A DNA stretch of 64,000 bases from Legionella bozemanae (GTDB lineage: Bacteria; Pseudomonadota; Gammaproteobacteria; Legionellales; Legionellaceae): contig NZ_LBAW01000019.1 of assembly GCF_001648595.1 (NCBI RefSeq), forward strand, positions 1-64,000, given 5' to 3'. Shown here piece by piece: positions 9,117 to 17,120 of this stretch. The notes below the pieces were generated by a model. That model ran no database searches and was not told the DNA's origin. It saw only the letters and a list, made by a program, of their open reading frames with translations. Every line of letters begins with the position of its first letter. Within the stretch, counting starts at the first letter, position 1. The position numbers and the translations under genes are program-made.

Positions 9117-10097
9117 TTATATCCGCTCAACGACTTGATCGATCGCACCAAACAGGCTTGTGCCCCGTTTATCGAGCATTTCAATACGGATACGATCCCC
9201 AAAGCGCATAAAAGATGTTTTAGCTTGACCATTTTCTATGAGTTCTAGCATTCTTTTTTCAGCAATACATGAAGAACCTTTGCTGCGATCAAGATTCGAA
9301 ACAGTACCTGAACCAATAATTGTTCCTGCACTGAGGACTCTGGTTTTTGCTGCGTGTTGAATTAACTCTGGGAAAGAAAAGGTCATGTCGATTCCCGCGT
9401 TGGGTTGACCAAATAATTGTCCATTTAGATGGCTCAATAAAGGCAGATGCACTCGCTGACCGTCCCAATCAGTACCTAATTCATCGGGAGTAATGGCTAC
9501 AGGAGAAAAACTGCTGGAGGGTTTGGAATGGAAAAAACCAAAACCTTTTGCCAGCTCATCTGGAATTAAATTACGTAAAGAGACATCATTAACCAGCATC
9601 AATAATTTAATATGTTGACCTGCATCTTTAGCACTTATGCCCATAGGAACATCACCCGTTACCACAGCAACTTCTGCTTCAAAATCAATGCCGTATGCCT
9701 CATCAGCAACTAAAATGGGATCTCTGGGGCCAAGGAAGGAATCAGAACCTCCTTGGTACATCAAAGGATCAGTCCAAAAATTTGCTGGCAGTTCAGCCCC
9801 ACGGGCTTTGCGTACAAGCTCAACATGATTAACGTAAGCACTTCCATCAGCCCATTGATAAGCTCGGGGTAAGGGAGATGTGCAATGTTGCGGATCAAAG
9901 CTGATGGTATTTTCCAAATGTCCTTCATTGAGTTGTTGATAGACCTTTTGCAGCTTTTCTTTTACTGTGTCCCAATGTTCTAGAGCATATTGCAAATTGG
10001 CTGCAATCTGGGGTACACGTAGTGCAAGAGTCAATGCTTGATTGACTACGCATAATTCTCCATCTCGTGATGTTGATTTTAAACTGGCAAGTTTCAT
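9117..10097 (-). CDS. Fumarylacetoacetase-family hydrolase
   Basis: A 326-residue member of the fumarylacetoacetate hydrolase family, which cleaves fumarylacetoacetate to fumarate and acetoacetate. The metal-binding acidic cluster is in YGIDFEAEVAVVTGDV, and IGSGTVSNLDRSKGSSC matches the conserved region near the active site. The length is that of the short bacterial FAH type, not the ~420-residue eukaryotic form. Its pairing with maleylacetoacetate isomerase supports the tyrosine pathway assignment over other FAH-family activities. It probably leads the two-gene operon. A dispersed repeat separates it from HPPD upstream. Confidence 0.9.
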   Translation of the reverse strand: MKLASLKSTSRDGELCVVNQALTLALRVPQIAANLQYALEHWDTVKEKLQKVYQQLNEGHLENTISFDPQHCTSPLPRAYQWADGSAYVNHVELVRKARGAELPANFWTDPLMYQGGSDSFLGPRDPILVADEAYGIDFEAEVAVVTGDVPMGISAKDAGQHIKLLMLVNDVSLRNLIPDELAKGFGFFHSKPSSSFSPVAITPDELGTDWDGQRVHLPLLSHLNGQLFGQPNAGIDMTFSFPELIQHAAKTRVLSAGTIIGSGTVSNLDRSKGSSCIAEKRMLELIENGQAKTSFMRFGDRIRIEMLDKRGTSLFGAIDQVVERI

Positions 10098-10186
10098 ACG
10101 ATCCTCATTAGTCGTTATGGTCTTGGTTCTGCTGTGCTTTACCCGAATCTTCTACACATTCTTTGAAAAATCAGCCTAGCTCTATT

Positions 10187-10268
10187 CCAACGTCCCGCAG
10201 CGTGTCTGCTGGATCCAGAAGATCTATCCTAAAACACTGGACCCTGCGGACAAGCCGCGGGGTGTTGG
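10187..10268. repeat. GC-rich palindromic repeat (GCGGACAAGCCGCGGGG type), copy 1
   Basis: ACGTCCCGCAGCGTGTCTGC, a central AAAACACTGGACC and GCGGACAAGCCGCGGGGTGT make an imperfect dyad. Related copies occur at 26762-26963, 49368-49440 and 57214-57306, all between genes. Confidence 0.65.
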
Positions 10269-10329
10269 CAGAGATATGATTAAGAGACAGGTGCTTCATC
10301 CAGATTATAGTACCTAGTCACCAAATTTT

Positions 10330-11382
10330 TTAAGCAGATGTTTCTTTCAAAGTACCACGTCTTATCTGATCTCGTTCAATGGCTTCGAATAATGCCTGAA
10401 AGTTACCTTCACCAAATCCCTGATTTCCTTTGCGTTGAATAATTTCAAAAAACACAGGGCCAAAGATATTTTCCGTAAAGATTTGCAGTAATAAACCATG
10501 TTTCGGATCAGCCTCGCCATCAATCAGAATTTTCTCTTCTTGAAGTTGATTGACTGGCTCTTGATGCCAGGGAAGGCGCTCATGCAACATTTCATAATAA
10601 GTATCTGGAACATCAAGGAATTTAACGCCTTGTTCTCTTAATGTATGCACCGTATGATAAATATTGTTGGTGGTTAATGCGATATGTTGAATGCCTTCCC
10701 CTTTGTATTGATGAAGAAATTCTTCAATTTGTGACAAATCATCTTTGGATTCATTTAAGGGGATTTTGATTTTCCCACAAGGACTACCCAGCGCACGGCT
10801 TAATAATCCAGTCATTTTTCCTTTAATATTAAAATAACGAATTTCCTGGAAGTTAAAAATGGATTCGTAAAACTGAGCCCACTTATCCATATTGCCGCGA
10901 AATACGTTATGGGTTAAATGATCAATCATGATTAAACCATTTCCTTCTACTTTTTTATTGGGTTGATGTTCCCAATCAGCAGAGAAAGGTTGATGTTGAT
11001 CATCAACAAAATAAATAACACTTCCGCCTATAGCCTGGATACCAAGTAAGCCATGATGAGCATGGGTGCAATCTTCAAAAGCAGTTGCTCCGTGTTTGAT
11101 TGCATATTCAAAGGCTGCTTTGGCATTTTTGACTTTAAATCCCATAGCACAGGCACCTGCTCCGTGAGTTTTGGCATGATCTTCAGCTTGGCAATTGGTT
11201 GCTGCATTGACTATAAATTGAATTTCACCTTGTTGAAATAAGGTGATGTCTTGGTTTTTATGATGTGCAACAGCTTGGAAACCCATGTCAGTGAATTGTT
11301 GATGCAGACGTTTTTTTTCTGGGCCTGAAAATTCTAGAAAAGCAAAACCATCTAATCCACAGGGGTTGTTGTTTGTTGGCAT
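10330..11382 (-). CDS. lly: 4-hydroxyphenylpyruvate dioxygenase (legiolysin type)
   Basis: A 350-residue Fe(II) dioxygenase that converts 4-hydroxyphenylpyruvate to homogentisate. The three metal ligands are visible at His155 (IMIDHLTHNV), His233 (IQHIALTTNN) and Glu313 (FFEIIQRKG). The C-terminal FFEIIQRKGNQGFGEGNFQALFEA segment is the gate helix region typical of the family. In Legionella this enzyme (legiolysin) underlies the brown homogentisate-derived pigment. It lies on the same strand as the two later steps, but the intervening homogentisate 1,2-dioxygenase gene is not in this window. Confidence 0.95.
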   Translation of the reverse strand: MPTNNNPCGLDGFAFLEFSGPEKKRLHQQFTDMGFQAVAHHKNQDITLFQQGEIQFIVNAATNCQAEDHAKTHGAGACAMGFKVKNAKAAFEYAIKHGATAFEDCTHAHHGLLGIQAIGGSVIYFVDDQHQPFSADWEHQPNKKVEGNGLIMIDHLTHNVFRGNMDKWAQFYESIFNFQEIRYFNIKGKMTGLLSRALGSPCGKIKIPLNESKDDLSQIEEFLHQYKGEGIQHIALTTNNIYHTVHTLREQGVKFLDVPDTYYEMLHERLPWHQEPVNQLQEEKILIDGEADPKHGLLLQIFTENIFGPVFFEIIQRKGNQGFGEGNFQALFEAIERDQIRRGTLKETSA

Positions 11383-11481
11383 TGTCTATTTACTCCTTTA
11401 AAATTATTCGGTACTTAATAACAATTCCTTCTTCTAAGGATGGAAAAAACAAAGATACTGTAGCCTGGGTTATATTATTTC

Positions 11482-12138
11482 TTAAGATGGCTGTACTAAA
11501 AATAATCCATCTGCTATCGGCAATAAACTAATAAACACACGCTGATCATTTTTAATCAATTCATTCAGTTTCCTGATTTCTCTGGTCTGGCTACCTGTTT
11601 CATTCTCGTCGATTACTTTACCATCCCAGAATATATTATCTATAGCGATTAGCCCTTGAGGTTGAATGAGCTTCAATGCCAATTCATAGTAATTCACATA
11701 GTTGGTTTTGTCGGCATCGATAAAAATAAAATCAAATTTTTGTTCCCAACCTTCAGCGATTAATGCATGTAAAGTATCTAACGCACGGCCAAGTCGTAAT
11801 TCAATTTTATGGTCTTGTTTTGCTTCTTTCCAGAAAGGATGTGCCTTACTTGTCCATTCCGCATTGATGTCACAGGTAATGAGCTTACCATCATCAGGCA
11901 GCATCAAAGACATTGCCAAAGCACTATAGCCGGTAAATGTACCTAACTCTAGAACATTTTTTGCCTGAATCAAACGCAAGAGCAATTGCATAAATTGTGC
12001 TTGCTCCGGCGCGACTTGCATGTTTGCCAACTCCATAGTAGAGGTTACTTTGCGCAGACCAGTCAGAGACGGGTGTTCCCGCAAAGACTTATCCAGCATG
12101 TATTCATAAAGGTTTGGAGTTAGGCTTAAATGCTTCAT
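11482..12138 (-). CDS. Class I SAM-dependent O-methyltransferase (caffeoyl-CoA OMT-like)
   Basis: A 218-residue methyltransferase with motif I in VLELGTFTGYSALAMSLML, an acidic residue ending the second strand (LITCDINAEW), and FDFIFIDADKTNYVNYYE carrying the metal-binding Asp residues of the cation-dependent O-methyltransferase group. NIFWDGKVID is another family hallmark. The natural substrate of bacterial members is usually unknown, often a catechol. It sits next to HPPD, so a link with aromatic catabolites is possible but not shown. Confidence 0.88.
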   Translation of the reverse strand: MKHLSLTPNLYEYMLDKSLREHPSLTGLRKVTSTMELANMQVAPEQAQFMQLLLRLIQAKNVLELGTFTGYSALAMSLMLPDDGKLITCDINAEWTSKAHPFWKEAKQDHKIELRLGRALDTLHALIAEGWEQKFDFIFIDADKTNYVNYYELALKLIQPQGLIAIDNIFWDGKVIDENETGSQTREIRKLNELIKNDQRVFISLLPIADGLFLVQPS

Positions 12139-12170
12139 AGTATCCTTTTAGGAGTTGTTGACAATTCTAC

Positions 12171-12283
12171 TATCTTGTTGGCCACAATGGCCGAGTTTTA
12201 TGTGCCTCTGAAACACCCATACTTCATTAGTATGTGCTGTGCTTCGATATTCTAAAATCATCTCATTTTGGCTCAATCTAGCG
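12171..12283. repeat. Degenerate ~110-bp dispersed repeat, copy 1
   Basis: This gap aligns along its whole length with the reverse complement of 29748-29850. The shared order is CTATCTTG, a GGCC...GGCC dyad, a central ATAC...GTAT palindrome, TCTAAAATCA and finally CTAGC. Identity is only moderate, so it is an old family. Confidence 0.45.
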
Positions 12284-12296
12284 AATTGTCAAACCC

Positions 12297-13370
12297 TTAA
12301 GATAATTTTTCTTTTGCCAAATTATCCGCAATTTCACTAGTAGGTAAATCTTCTTTAACAGACAGGGCAAAAATTTCAGTTAAATGGCCATAAATTGCAT
12401 CGATCTGTTCATTAATTTTTTCTTCTGGAGTATGAAGATATTTAGAGGCTGCAAAAATTAATCCCCCGGCATTAATAACATAGTCTACAGCAAATAAAAT
12501 ACCTTTATCATGTAATTTTTTACCATGATAGGTATGAGCCAGCTGGTTATTTGCGGCTCCGGCAATAATTGTAGTTTGCAGTTGAGAAATAGTGATGTCA
12601 TTGATAATTGCACCTAAGGCGCAAGGTGCGAAAACGTCACAGGGAACCTTATGAATTTGATCGGTACTAACTGCTTTTGCGCCAAATTCAACAACAGCAC
12701 GATCTACTGCAGTTGGAGAAATATCAGCAACAGTTAGTGTAGCTCCTAATTCATGCAAATGTCTGGCGAGCAAAAATCCAACATGCCCCAAGCCTTGAAT
12801 GGCTACATGAATACCGTTGAGGTTTCCTTTGCCTAGTTTGAAAGCGACAGCTGCTTGAATGCCTCGTAGTATCCCTCTGGCGGTAGACGGTGAAGGATCG
12901 CCATGGTACTTGGACAAGCTGGCTACATAGGGAGTATGTTCCCCAATGATATCCATATCTGGCAATTCAGTTCCACTGTCAAGAGCAGTGATATAACGTC
13001 CATTCAATTCATTAACAAATCGACCAAATTGATGCATGTATTGGGCGCGATCAAATGGGCCATTAGGTTTGATAATAACTGATTTACCGCCTCCCAAAGG
13101 CAAGTTGACTGATGCCGCTTTGAAGCTCATTCCCCGTGCAAGGCGCATGGCATCTTGGATTGCTGCATAAGTACTCGGATATTCAATAAAACGACAGCCA
13201 CCTAAAGCAGGACCTAATTTGGTATTGTGAATGGCGATTATTGCTTTCATTCCAGTTGCAGGATCCACTTTAAAATGTAAGTCACCAAAACCATGAGAGA
13301 GGGCGTAATCGAGGAAATCATCTTCAGCTATTATTGGGTTACTATTTGATATATTGTCCACTGACATCAT
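12297..13370 (-). CDS. ldh: Leucine dehydrogenase (Glu/Leu/Phe/Val dehydrogenase family)
   Basis: A 357-residue NAD-dependent amino acid dehydrogenase that deaminates branched-chain amino acids. The catalytic lysines lie at Lys84 (MSFKAASVNLP) and Lys96 (LGGGKSVI). The Rossmann motif is IQGLGHVGFLLARHL. Length and the GPALGGCRFIEY segment fit leucine dehydrogenase better than the longer glutamate dehydrogenases. Legionella lives on amino acids, so the role in carbon supply is natural. Two ATGs are adjacent; GAGGAG lies about eight bases upstream of the first. Confidence 0.9.
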   Translation of the reverse strand: MMSVDNISNSNPIIAEDDFLDYALSHGFGDLHFKVDPATGMKAIIAIHNTKLGPALGGCRFIEYPSTYAAIQDAMRLARGMSFKAASVNLPLGGGKSVIIKPNGPFDRAQYMHQFGRFVNELNGRYITALDSGTELPDMDIIGEHTPYVASLSKYHGDPSPSTARGILRGIQAAVAFKLGKGNLNGIHVAIQGLGHVGFLLARHLHELGATLTVADISPTAVDRAVVEFGAKAVSTDQIHKVPCDVFAPCALGAIINDITISQLQTTIIAGAANNQLAHTYHGKKLHDKGILFAVDYVINAGGLIFAASKYLHTPEEKINEQIDAIYGHLTEIFALSVKEDLPTSEIADNLAKEKLS

Positions 13371-13510
13371 TGTTTATGCTCCTCTTGCAAATATTTTGCA
13401 GAAGTTATATTCCTATTTTTTGATTAAATCAATGGTAAGGTTAATAATTTGGTGTCTTAAGGTATGCTGATATACACTTAATTTCATTATTCATCAAGTT
13501 GGAGAGTGTC

Positions 13511-14227
13511 ATGCGCCAAGTAGTTGTCAGAATGTTGGCTTTAATGTTAGTCACACCGTTTGCTTTTGCTGAAAATGCCTTACCGCCTCCTGTTTTTCCT
13601 CCTCAGTTAGTCCTTGATAAAATTGATTTTCAAGTTTCAGCAAAACAATGGGTTACAACTCAAACGGCTTTATTGGGCGTCAATATTAATGTGACTTTAA
13701 CCAGTGCTGATTTAGTGAAGGCACGTGCTGATATTATGGAGCGATTAAACAAAATCGCAAAAGGAGAATGGCATTTGCTCGAATTCGATCGTTCACAGGA
13801 TAGTTCTGGCCTTGAAAAGTTGTATGTGCAAGCACAAGCACGAGTAAATCAAGAAGCATTAACTGATATTTATAAAAATGCCAAAGATGTGAGTTTGCCT
13901 GGTGCTAAATATGAGATATCCAGTGTTGATTTCAAACCAAGTTTTGATGAAACTCAAGCTGTTTTAGGGCAAATTCGCCAACGCTTGTATCAACAAGTGA
14001 ATGATGAACTTGCTCGTATTAATAAAGCATACCCAGGACAAAATTACAGTGTCAGTAATTTGGTTTTTGTTGAAGGAACTAATCCGCCTCAGCCAAGACC
14101 TTATCAAGCGAAGACGATGAATACCATGATGGTAGGAGAAGCAGCAGCTGCGGCTCCGGCTTTGACAGTCAGTAATGAATTAATATTAACCGCAATTGTT
14201 GAGGTTGCTTCGAATCGTAAGCAATAA
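13511..14227 (+). CDS. Secreted protein of unknown function, possibly SIMPL-like
   Basis: A 238-residue periplasmic protein with a signal peptide (MRQVVVRMLALMLVTPFAFA). I choose the ATG at 13511 because GGAG at 13501-13504 is correctly spaced, whereas an upstream TTG at 13499 would overlap it. The mature part is mixed alpha/beta, with a long segment rich in charged helices (QAVLGQIRQRLYQQVNDELA) and a C-terminus of LILTAIVEVAS. The pattern loosely recalls SIMPL-domain proteins, but I cannot confirm that. It has no operon partner. Confidence 0.65.
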   Translation: MRQVVVRMLALMLVTPFAFAENALPPPVFPPQLVLDKIDFQVSAKQWVTTQTALLGVNINVTLTSADLVKARADIMERLNKIAKGEWHLLEFDRSQDSSGLEKLYVQAQARVNQEALTDIYKNAKDVSLPGAKYEISSVDFKPSFDETQAVLGQIRQRLYQQVNDELARINKAYPGQNYSVSNLVFVEGTNPPQPRPYQAKTMNTMMVGEAAAAAPALTVSNELILTAIVEVASNRKQ

Positions 14228-14547
14228 AATAGCAGGATGCTGTCATTGAATTAAAGTATCTGCGACGTCCTACCCTATGACTGGTTCATGGGGCGTGTCT
14301 CTGAGAGATAGACGTAAACTTAAATTAGTTTATTGTTAACTAATTTTATAAGCTCTCTACGCGCGCTTTATGCGCGGTATGTAGAATAAAAATTTATGAG
14401 GATCTTCATAAAGAATTGTCTACTGACTCCTGTAATGAAACTGCTTTATGGATTCCGTGTAGGCAAGCTGCGAGATATAGAGTAGGGATGTGAGTAATTA
14501 ATGGCAAGCTTGGTACAAAAACCACTATTTATACAAGGGGAATCAAT
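14228..14547. other. 320-bp intergenic region with a short palindrome
   Basis: CTACGCGCGCTTTATGCGCG at 14357-14376, completed by GTATGTAG to 14384, is a single-arm hairpin copy of the TACGTACCGCGCTTTATGCG repeat seen complete at 43603 and 61253. The rest is AT-rich with no gene. AAGGGG at 14535-14540 is the ribosome binding site of the next gene. Confidence 0.55.
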
Positions 14548-15270
14548 TTGTTGGTTGTTGAAAAAATTATTGGGCATCGAGGTGCGTCTGCATATGCTCC
14601 TGAGAATACGTTAGCTGCTTTTGACAAGGCTTTGGCTTTAGGATGTCATTTTGTTGAGTTTGATGTGATGTGTAGTGCTGATGGAGAACCTTTTGTAATT
14701 CATGACGACAATTTAAAAAGAACAACAAATGGGCGCGGTAATGTAGGCATGGTTGAGTCCGGATATTTGCGCTCTTTGGATGCAGGCTCTTGGTTTTCAC
14801 GACAATTTAAAGGCGAACATATTCCGCATTTTAAAGAAGTACTGAAGTGGTTATCTTTTTCAGGCGTTCAGGCAAATGTGGAAATTAAACCTTATCCTGG
14901 TACTGAAGAGCAAACTGCGGTAGCGGTAATGAGCCACATTCAACGTTATTGGCCACAAGATAAAGAGTTGCCTTTGGTTTCCAGTTTTTCTTGGGATGCT
15001 TTAGTTTTATGTCGCAGTATCGCTCCTGAAATGCCATTAGGTTTATTACTGCATGTTTGGGATGGGCAATGGTTACAAAAAGCAAAACAGTTAGAGTGTT
15101 TTTCCATTCATCTTAATCGCAGGGTTTTAACAGAGGAGCGGGTTAAGGCAATTAAAGCAGCGGGTTATGTACTTTGTGCTTATACGGTGAATCGCAGACG
15201 TTTGGCTAATAAGTTATTTGGCTGGGGGGTTGATGCGGTTTTTAGTGATTATCCTGATTTACTGGCATGA
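14548..15270 (+). CDS. ugpQ: Glycerophosphoryl diester phosphodiesterase
   Basis: A 240-residue cytoplasmic GDPD that splits glycerophosphodiesters into glycerol-3-phosphate and an alcohol. Catalytic residues are in place: His10-Arg11 (IGHRGASAYAPENT), Glu19, Glu37 and Asp39 (VEFDV), and His52 (FVIHDDNLKRTT). There is no signal peptide, as in UgpQ and unlike GlpQ. Translation apparently begins with TTG at 14548, which has AAGGGG seven bases upstream; no in-frame ATG fits the family. The stop overlaps the ugpB start (ATGA). Confidence 0.92.
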   Translation: MLVVEKIIGHRGASAYAPENTLAAFDKALALGCHFVEFDVMCSADGEPFVIHDDNLKRTTNGRGNVGMVESGYLRSLDAGSWFSRQFKGEHIPHFKEVLKWLSFSGVQANVEIKPYPGTEEQTAVAVMSHIQRYWPQDKELPLVSSFSWDALVLCRSIAPEMPLGLLLHVWDGQWLQKAKQLECFSIHLNRRVLTEERVKAIKAAGYVLCAYTVNRRRLANKLFGWGVDAVFSDYPDLLA

Positions 15271-16544
15271 AAAAATTATTACTTTTTTTATTCATTCTCT
15301 TTTCTACTTTGTCTGTCCAGGCAAAACGAGTTGAACTGGTGCTTTGGCATGGAATGGCAGGACATCTTGGTGATGAAGTCAGGCTGCTTGCTGATGACTT
15401 TAATCAAAGCCAAAGTGAATATTTCATTAAACCTGTTTATAAGGGAAATTATGTAGAGACATTAACAAGTTTTGCTGCTGCATTCAAAGCACATCATCCT
15501 CCTGCAATCGTGCAAATTTTTGAGGTAGGCACTTCCATTATGCAGTCACCAAAGGGGGTAATCAAGCCAGTAGATGAGTTGATGCAAGAACAAGGGATGG
15601 GCCTGCCTCAAGAAGACTTTATTCAATCGGTTCGTGAATTTTATAGCAATAAAGGGCAATTAATGGCTTTGCCTTTTAATCTCTCAGTTGCAACGTTATA
15701 TTACAATCTAGATATACTTGCCAAAGTAGGTTATTCACAAGCCAATTTTCCTCGTACTTGGTCTGAGATGGAGGTATTGGCAGAAAAGTTAAAAAAAGCA
15801 GGTTATGATTGCACCTATACCACAGCTTATCCTGGATGGGTGCTTTTTGAATCGTTTTTGGCGATTCATGGATTACCGTTAACCCAGAATAATCCTGCAC
15901 GTGCTGTTTATGCAACACCGCAATTACTCCGTCATTTTGAGCGTTTGAAACGGTGGCATTCATTGCATTATTTTCGATATGCAGGCCGGGTTGATGATGC
16001 TACCATTTTATTTACCAGCAGTGTTTGTCCTTTATTTAGTCAATCCTCTGGAGCTTATAACAGTTTATCAGCTTTGGTTCCCTTTCGTTTAGGCATTGCC
16101 AGTATGCCTTTGGATACTGAAGCAAGTAAACTAAGGCATGCGAATGTTGCTGGGGGAGCTGCATTATGGGCAGTGGCTGGACAAACGAAGGAAGAATATA
16201 AAGGGATAGCCCAATTCTTTGCGTTTATTGCCAAACCCGAGACACAAAAACGTTGGCATGAGCATACAGGCTATCTTCCCATAGGGTTACAAGGTATTTA
16301 TGAAGATATTTTGCGCAGCAGTCGCCATCCTACCTTATTGATGGCGCGTACTGATTTAGCAGGTGAGTTACAAGAAAAACCGTTACAACGTTTTGGTCCA
16401 CAAAATCAGATTCGCAGCATCAATGACGAGGTTTTGGAGGCGATGTTTGCTGGTTTTCTAAGTCCAAGTAAGGCCATACATGAATCTGCAGCGCGAACCG
16501 ATCATATATTATTGCGTTTTGTAAGAAATACTACGGGACAATAA
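15267..16544 (+). CDS. ugpB: Extracellular solute-binding protein, sn-glycerol-3-phosphate type
   Basis: A 425-residue periplasmic binding protein of the family 1 (maltose/UgpB) type with a signal peptide (MKKLLLFLFILFSTLSVQA). VELVLWHGMAGHLGDEVRLLADDFNQ and the later NLSVATLYYNLDILAK segment are typical of UgpB. It should deliver glycerol-3-phosphate or glycerophosphodiesters to an ABC importer. The permease (ugpA, ugpE) and ATPase (ugpC) genes are not here. Coupled translation with ugpQ by a four-base overlap supports a shared substrate. Confidence 0.9.
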   Translation: MKKLLLFLFILFSTLSVQAKRVELVLWHGMAGHLGDEVRLLADDFNQSQSEYFIKPVYKGNYVETLTSFAAAFKAHHPPAIVQIFEVGTSIMQSPKGVIKPVDELMQEQGMGLPQEDFIQSVREFYSNKGQLMALPFNLSVATLYYNLDILAKVGYSQANFPRTWSEMEVLAEKLKKAGYDCTYTTAYPGWVLFESFLAIHGLPLTQNNPARAVYATPQLLRHFERLKRWHSLHYFRYAGRVDDATILFTSSVCPLFSQSSGAYNSLSALVPFRLGIASMPLDTEASKLRHANVAGGAALWAVAGQTKEEYKGIAQFFAFIAKPETQKRWHEHTGYLPIGLQGIYEDILRSSRHPTLLMARTDLAGELQEKPLQRFGPQNQIRSINDEVLEAMFAGFLSPSKAIHESAARTDHILLRFVRNTTGQ

Positions 16545-17029
16545 TGATAAGAACATCAAAAATACTATGTATTCTAGCAATTGCTTTTTACTGTTTTCTG
16601 GATGTTTTCGGGAATGTTTCTGATTATTATGTCAATTTTGCTGCGGTCGAACGCACGCTGATGATGAACGATATATTTCCGGATTCTTTAATTGGTTATC
16701 GAGCCATTACCAATCCCATACTGCATCATGCAATGTATCTGGTTATCACTGGTTTAGAATTGTTAACTACGATAATTTGCGGTGTAGGGGCATGGAAGTT
16801 ATTTAAAGTGCGGCATGCAAACGCTTTCGTATTTAATGGTGCTAAGAATTGGGTTGTAGCAGGGCTTACTTTGGGATTTTTAACTTGGCAAATGATATTT
16901 ATGTCTATAGCTGGTGAGTGGTTTGGCATATGGATGTCATCCTCGCTAAGAGGGGCTATAACAACTGCATTCCAAGTATTTATTACTTTTTTAGTTCTTC
17001 TGATCTACTTAATTATTAAAGATGAGTAA
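16544..17029 (+). CDS. DUF2165-family small integral membrane protein
   Basis: A 161-residue protein with four membrane helices (about 6-22, 60-85, 104-124 and 136-157). The FGNVSDYYVNFAAVERTLMMND loop and the ITNPILHHAMYL segment fit the DUF2165 family, whose function is unknown. Its start overlaps the ugpB stop by one base (TAATG), so it is part of the ugpQ-ugpB operon and may assist glycerophosphodiester uptake or sensing. A hairpin lies 38 bases after its stop. Confidence 0.8.
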   Translation: MIRTSKILCILAIAFYCFLDVFGNVSDYYVNFAAVERTLMMNDIFPDSLIGYRAITNPILHHAMYLVITGLELLTTIICGVGAWKLFKVRHANAFVFNGAKNWVVAGLTLGFLTWQMIFMSIAGEWFGIWMSSSLRGAITTAFQVFITFLVLLIYLIIKDE

Positions 17030-17061
17030 AGGTTAGCTTGAGGATCCCATTCCCACTACCT

Positions 17062-17090
17062 AATAAAAACCCTCCGCAAGCGGAGGGTTT
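17062..17090 (-). terminator. Rho-independent terminator of helicase gene A
   Basis: AAACCCTCCGC (17067-17077) pairs perfectly with GCGGAGGGTTT (17080-17090). Read on the minus strand it is followed by GTTTTTATTA. It may also slow plus-strand transcripts from the ugp operon. A homologous terminator ends the second helicase gene. Confidence 0.85.
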
Positions 17091-17120
17091 AATGAAGTAC
17101 GAAGAGTATTTATTCCATTA

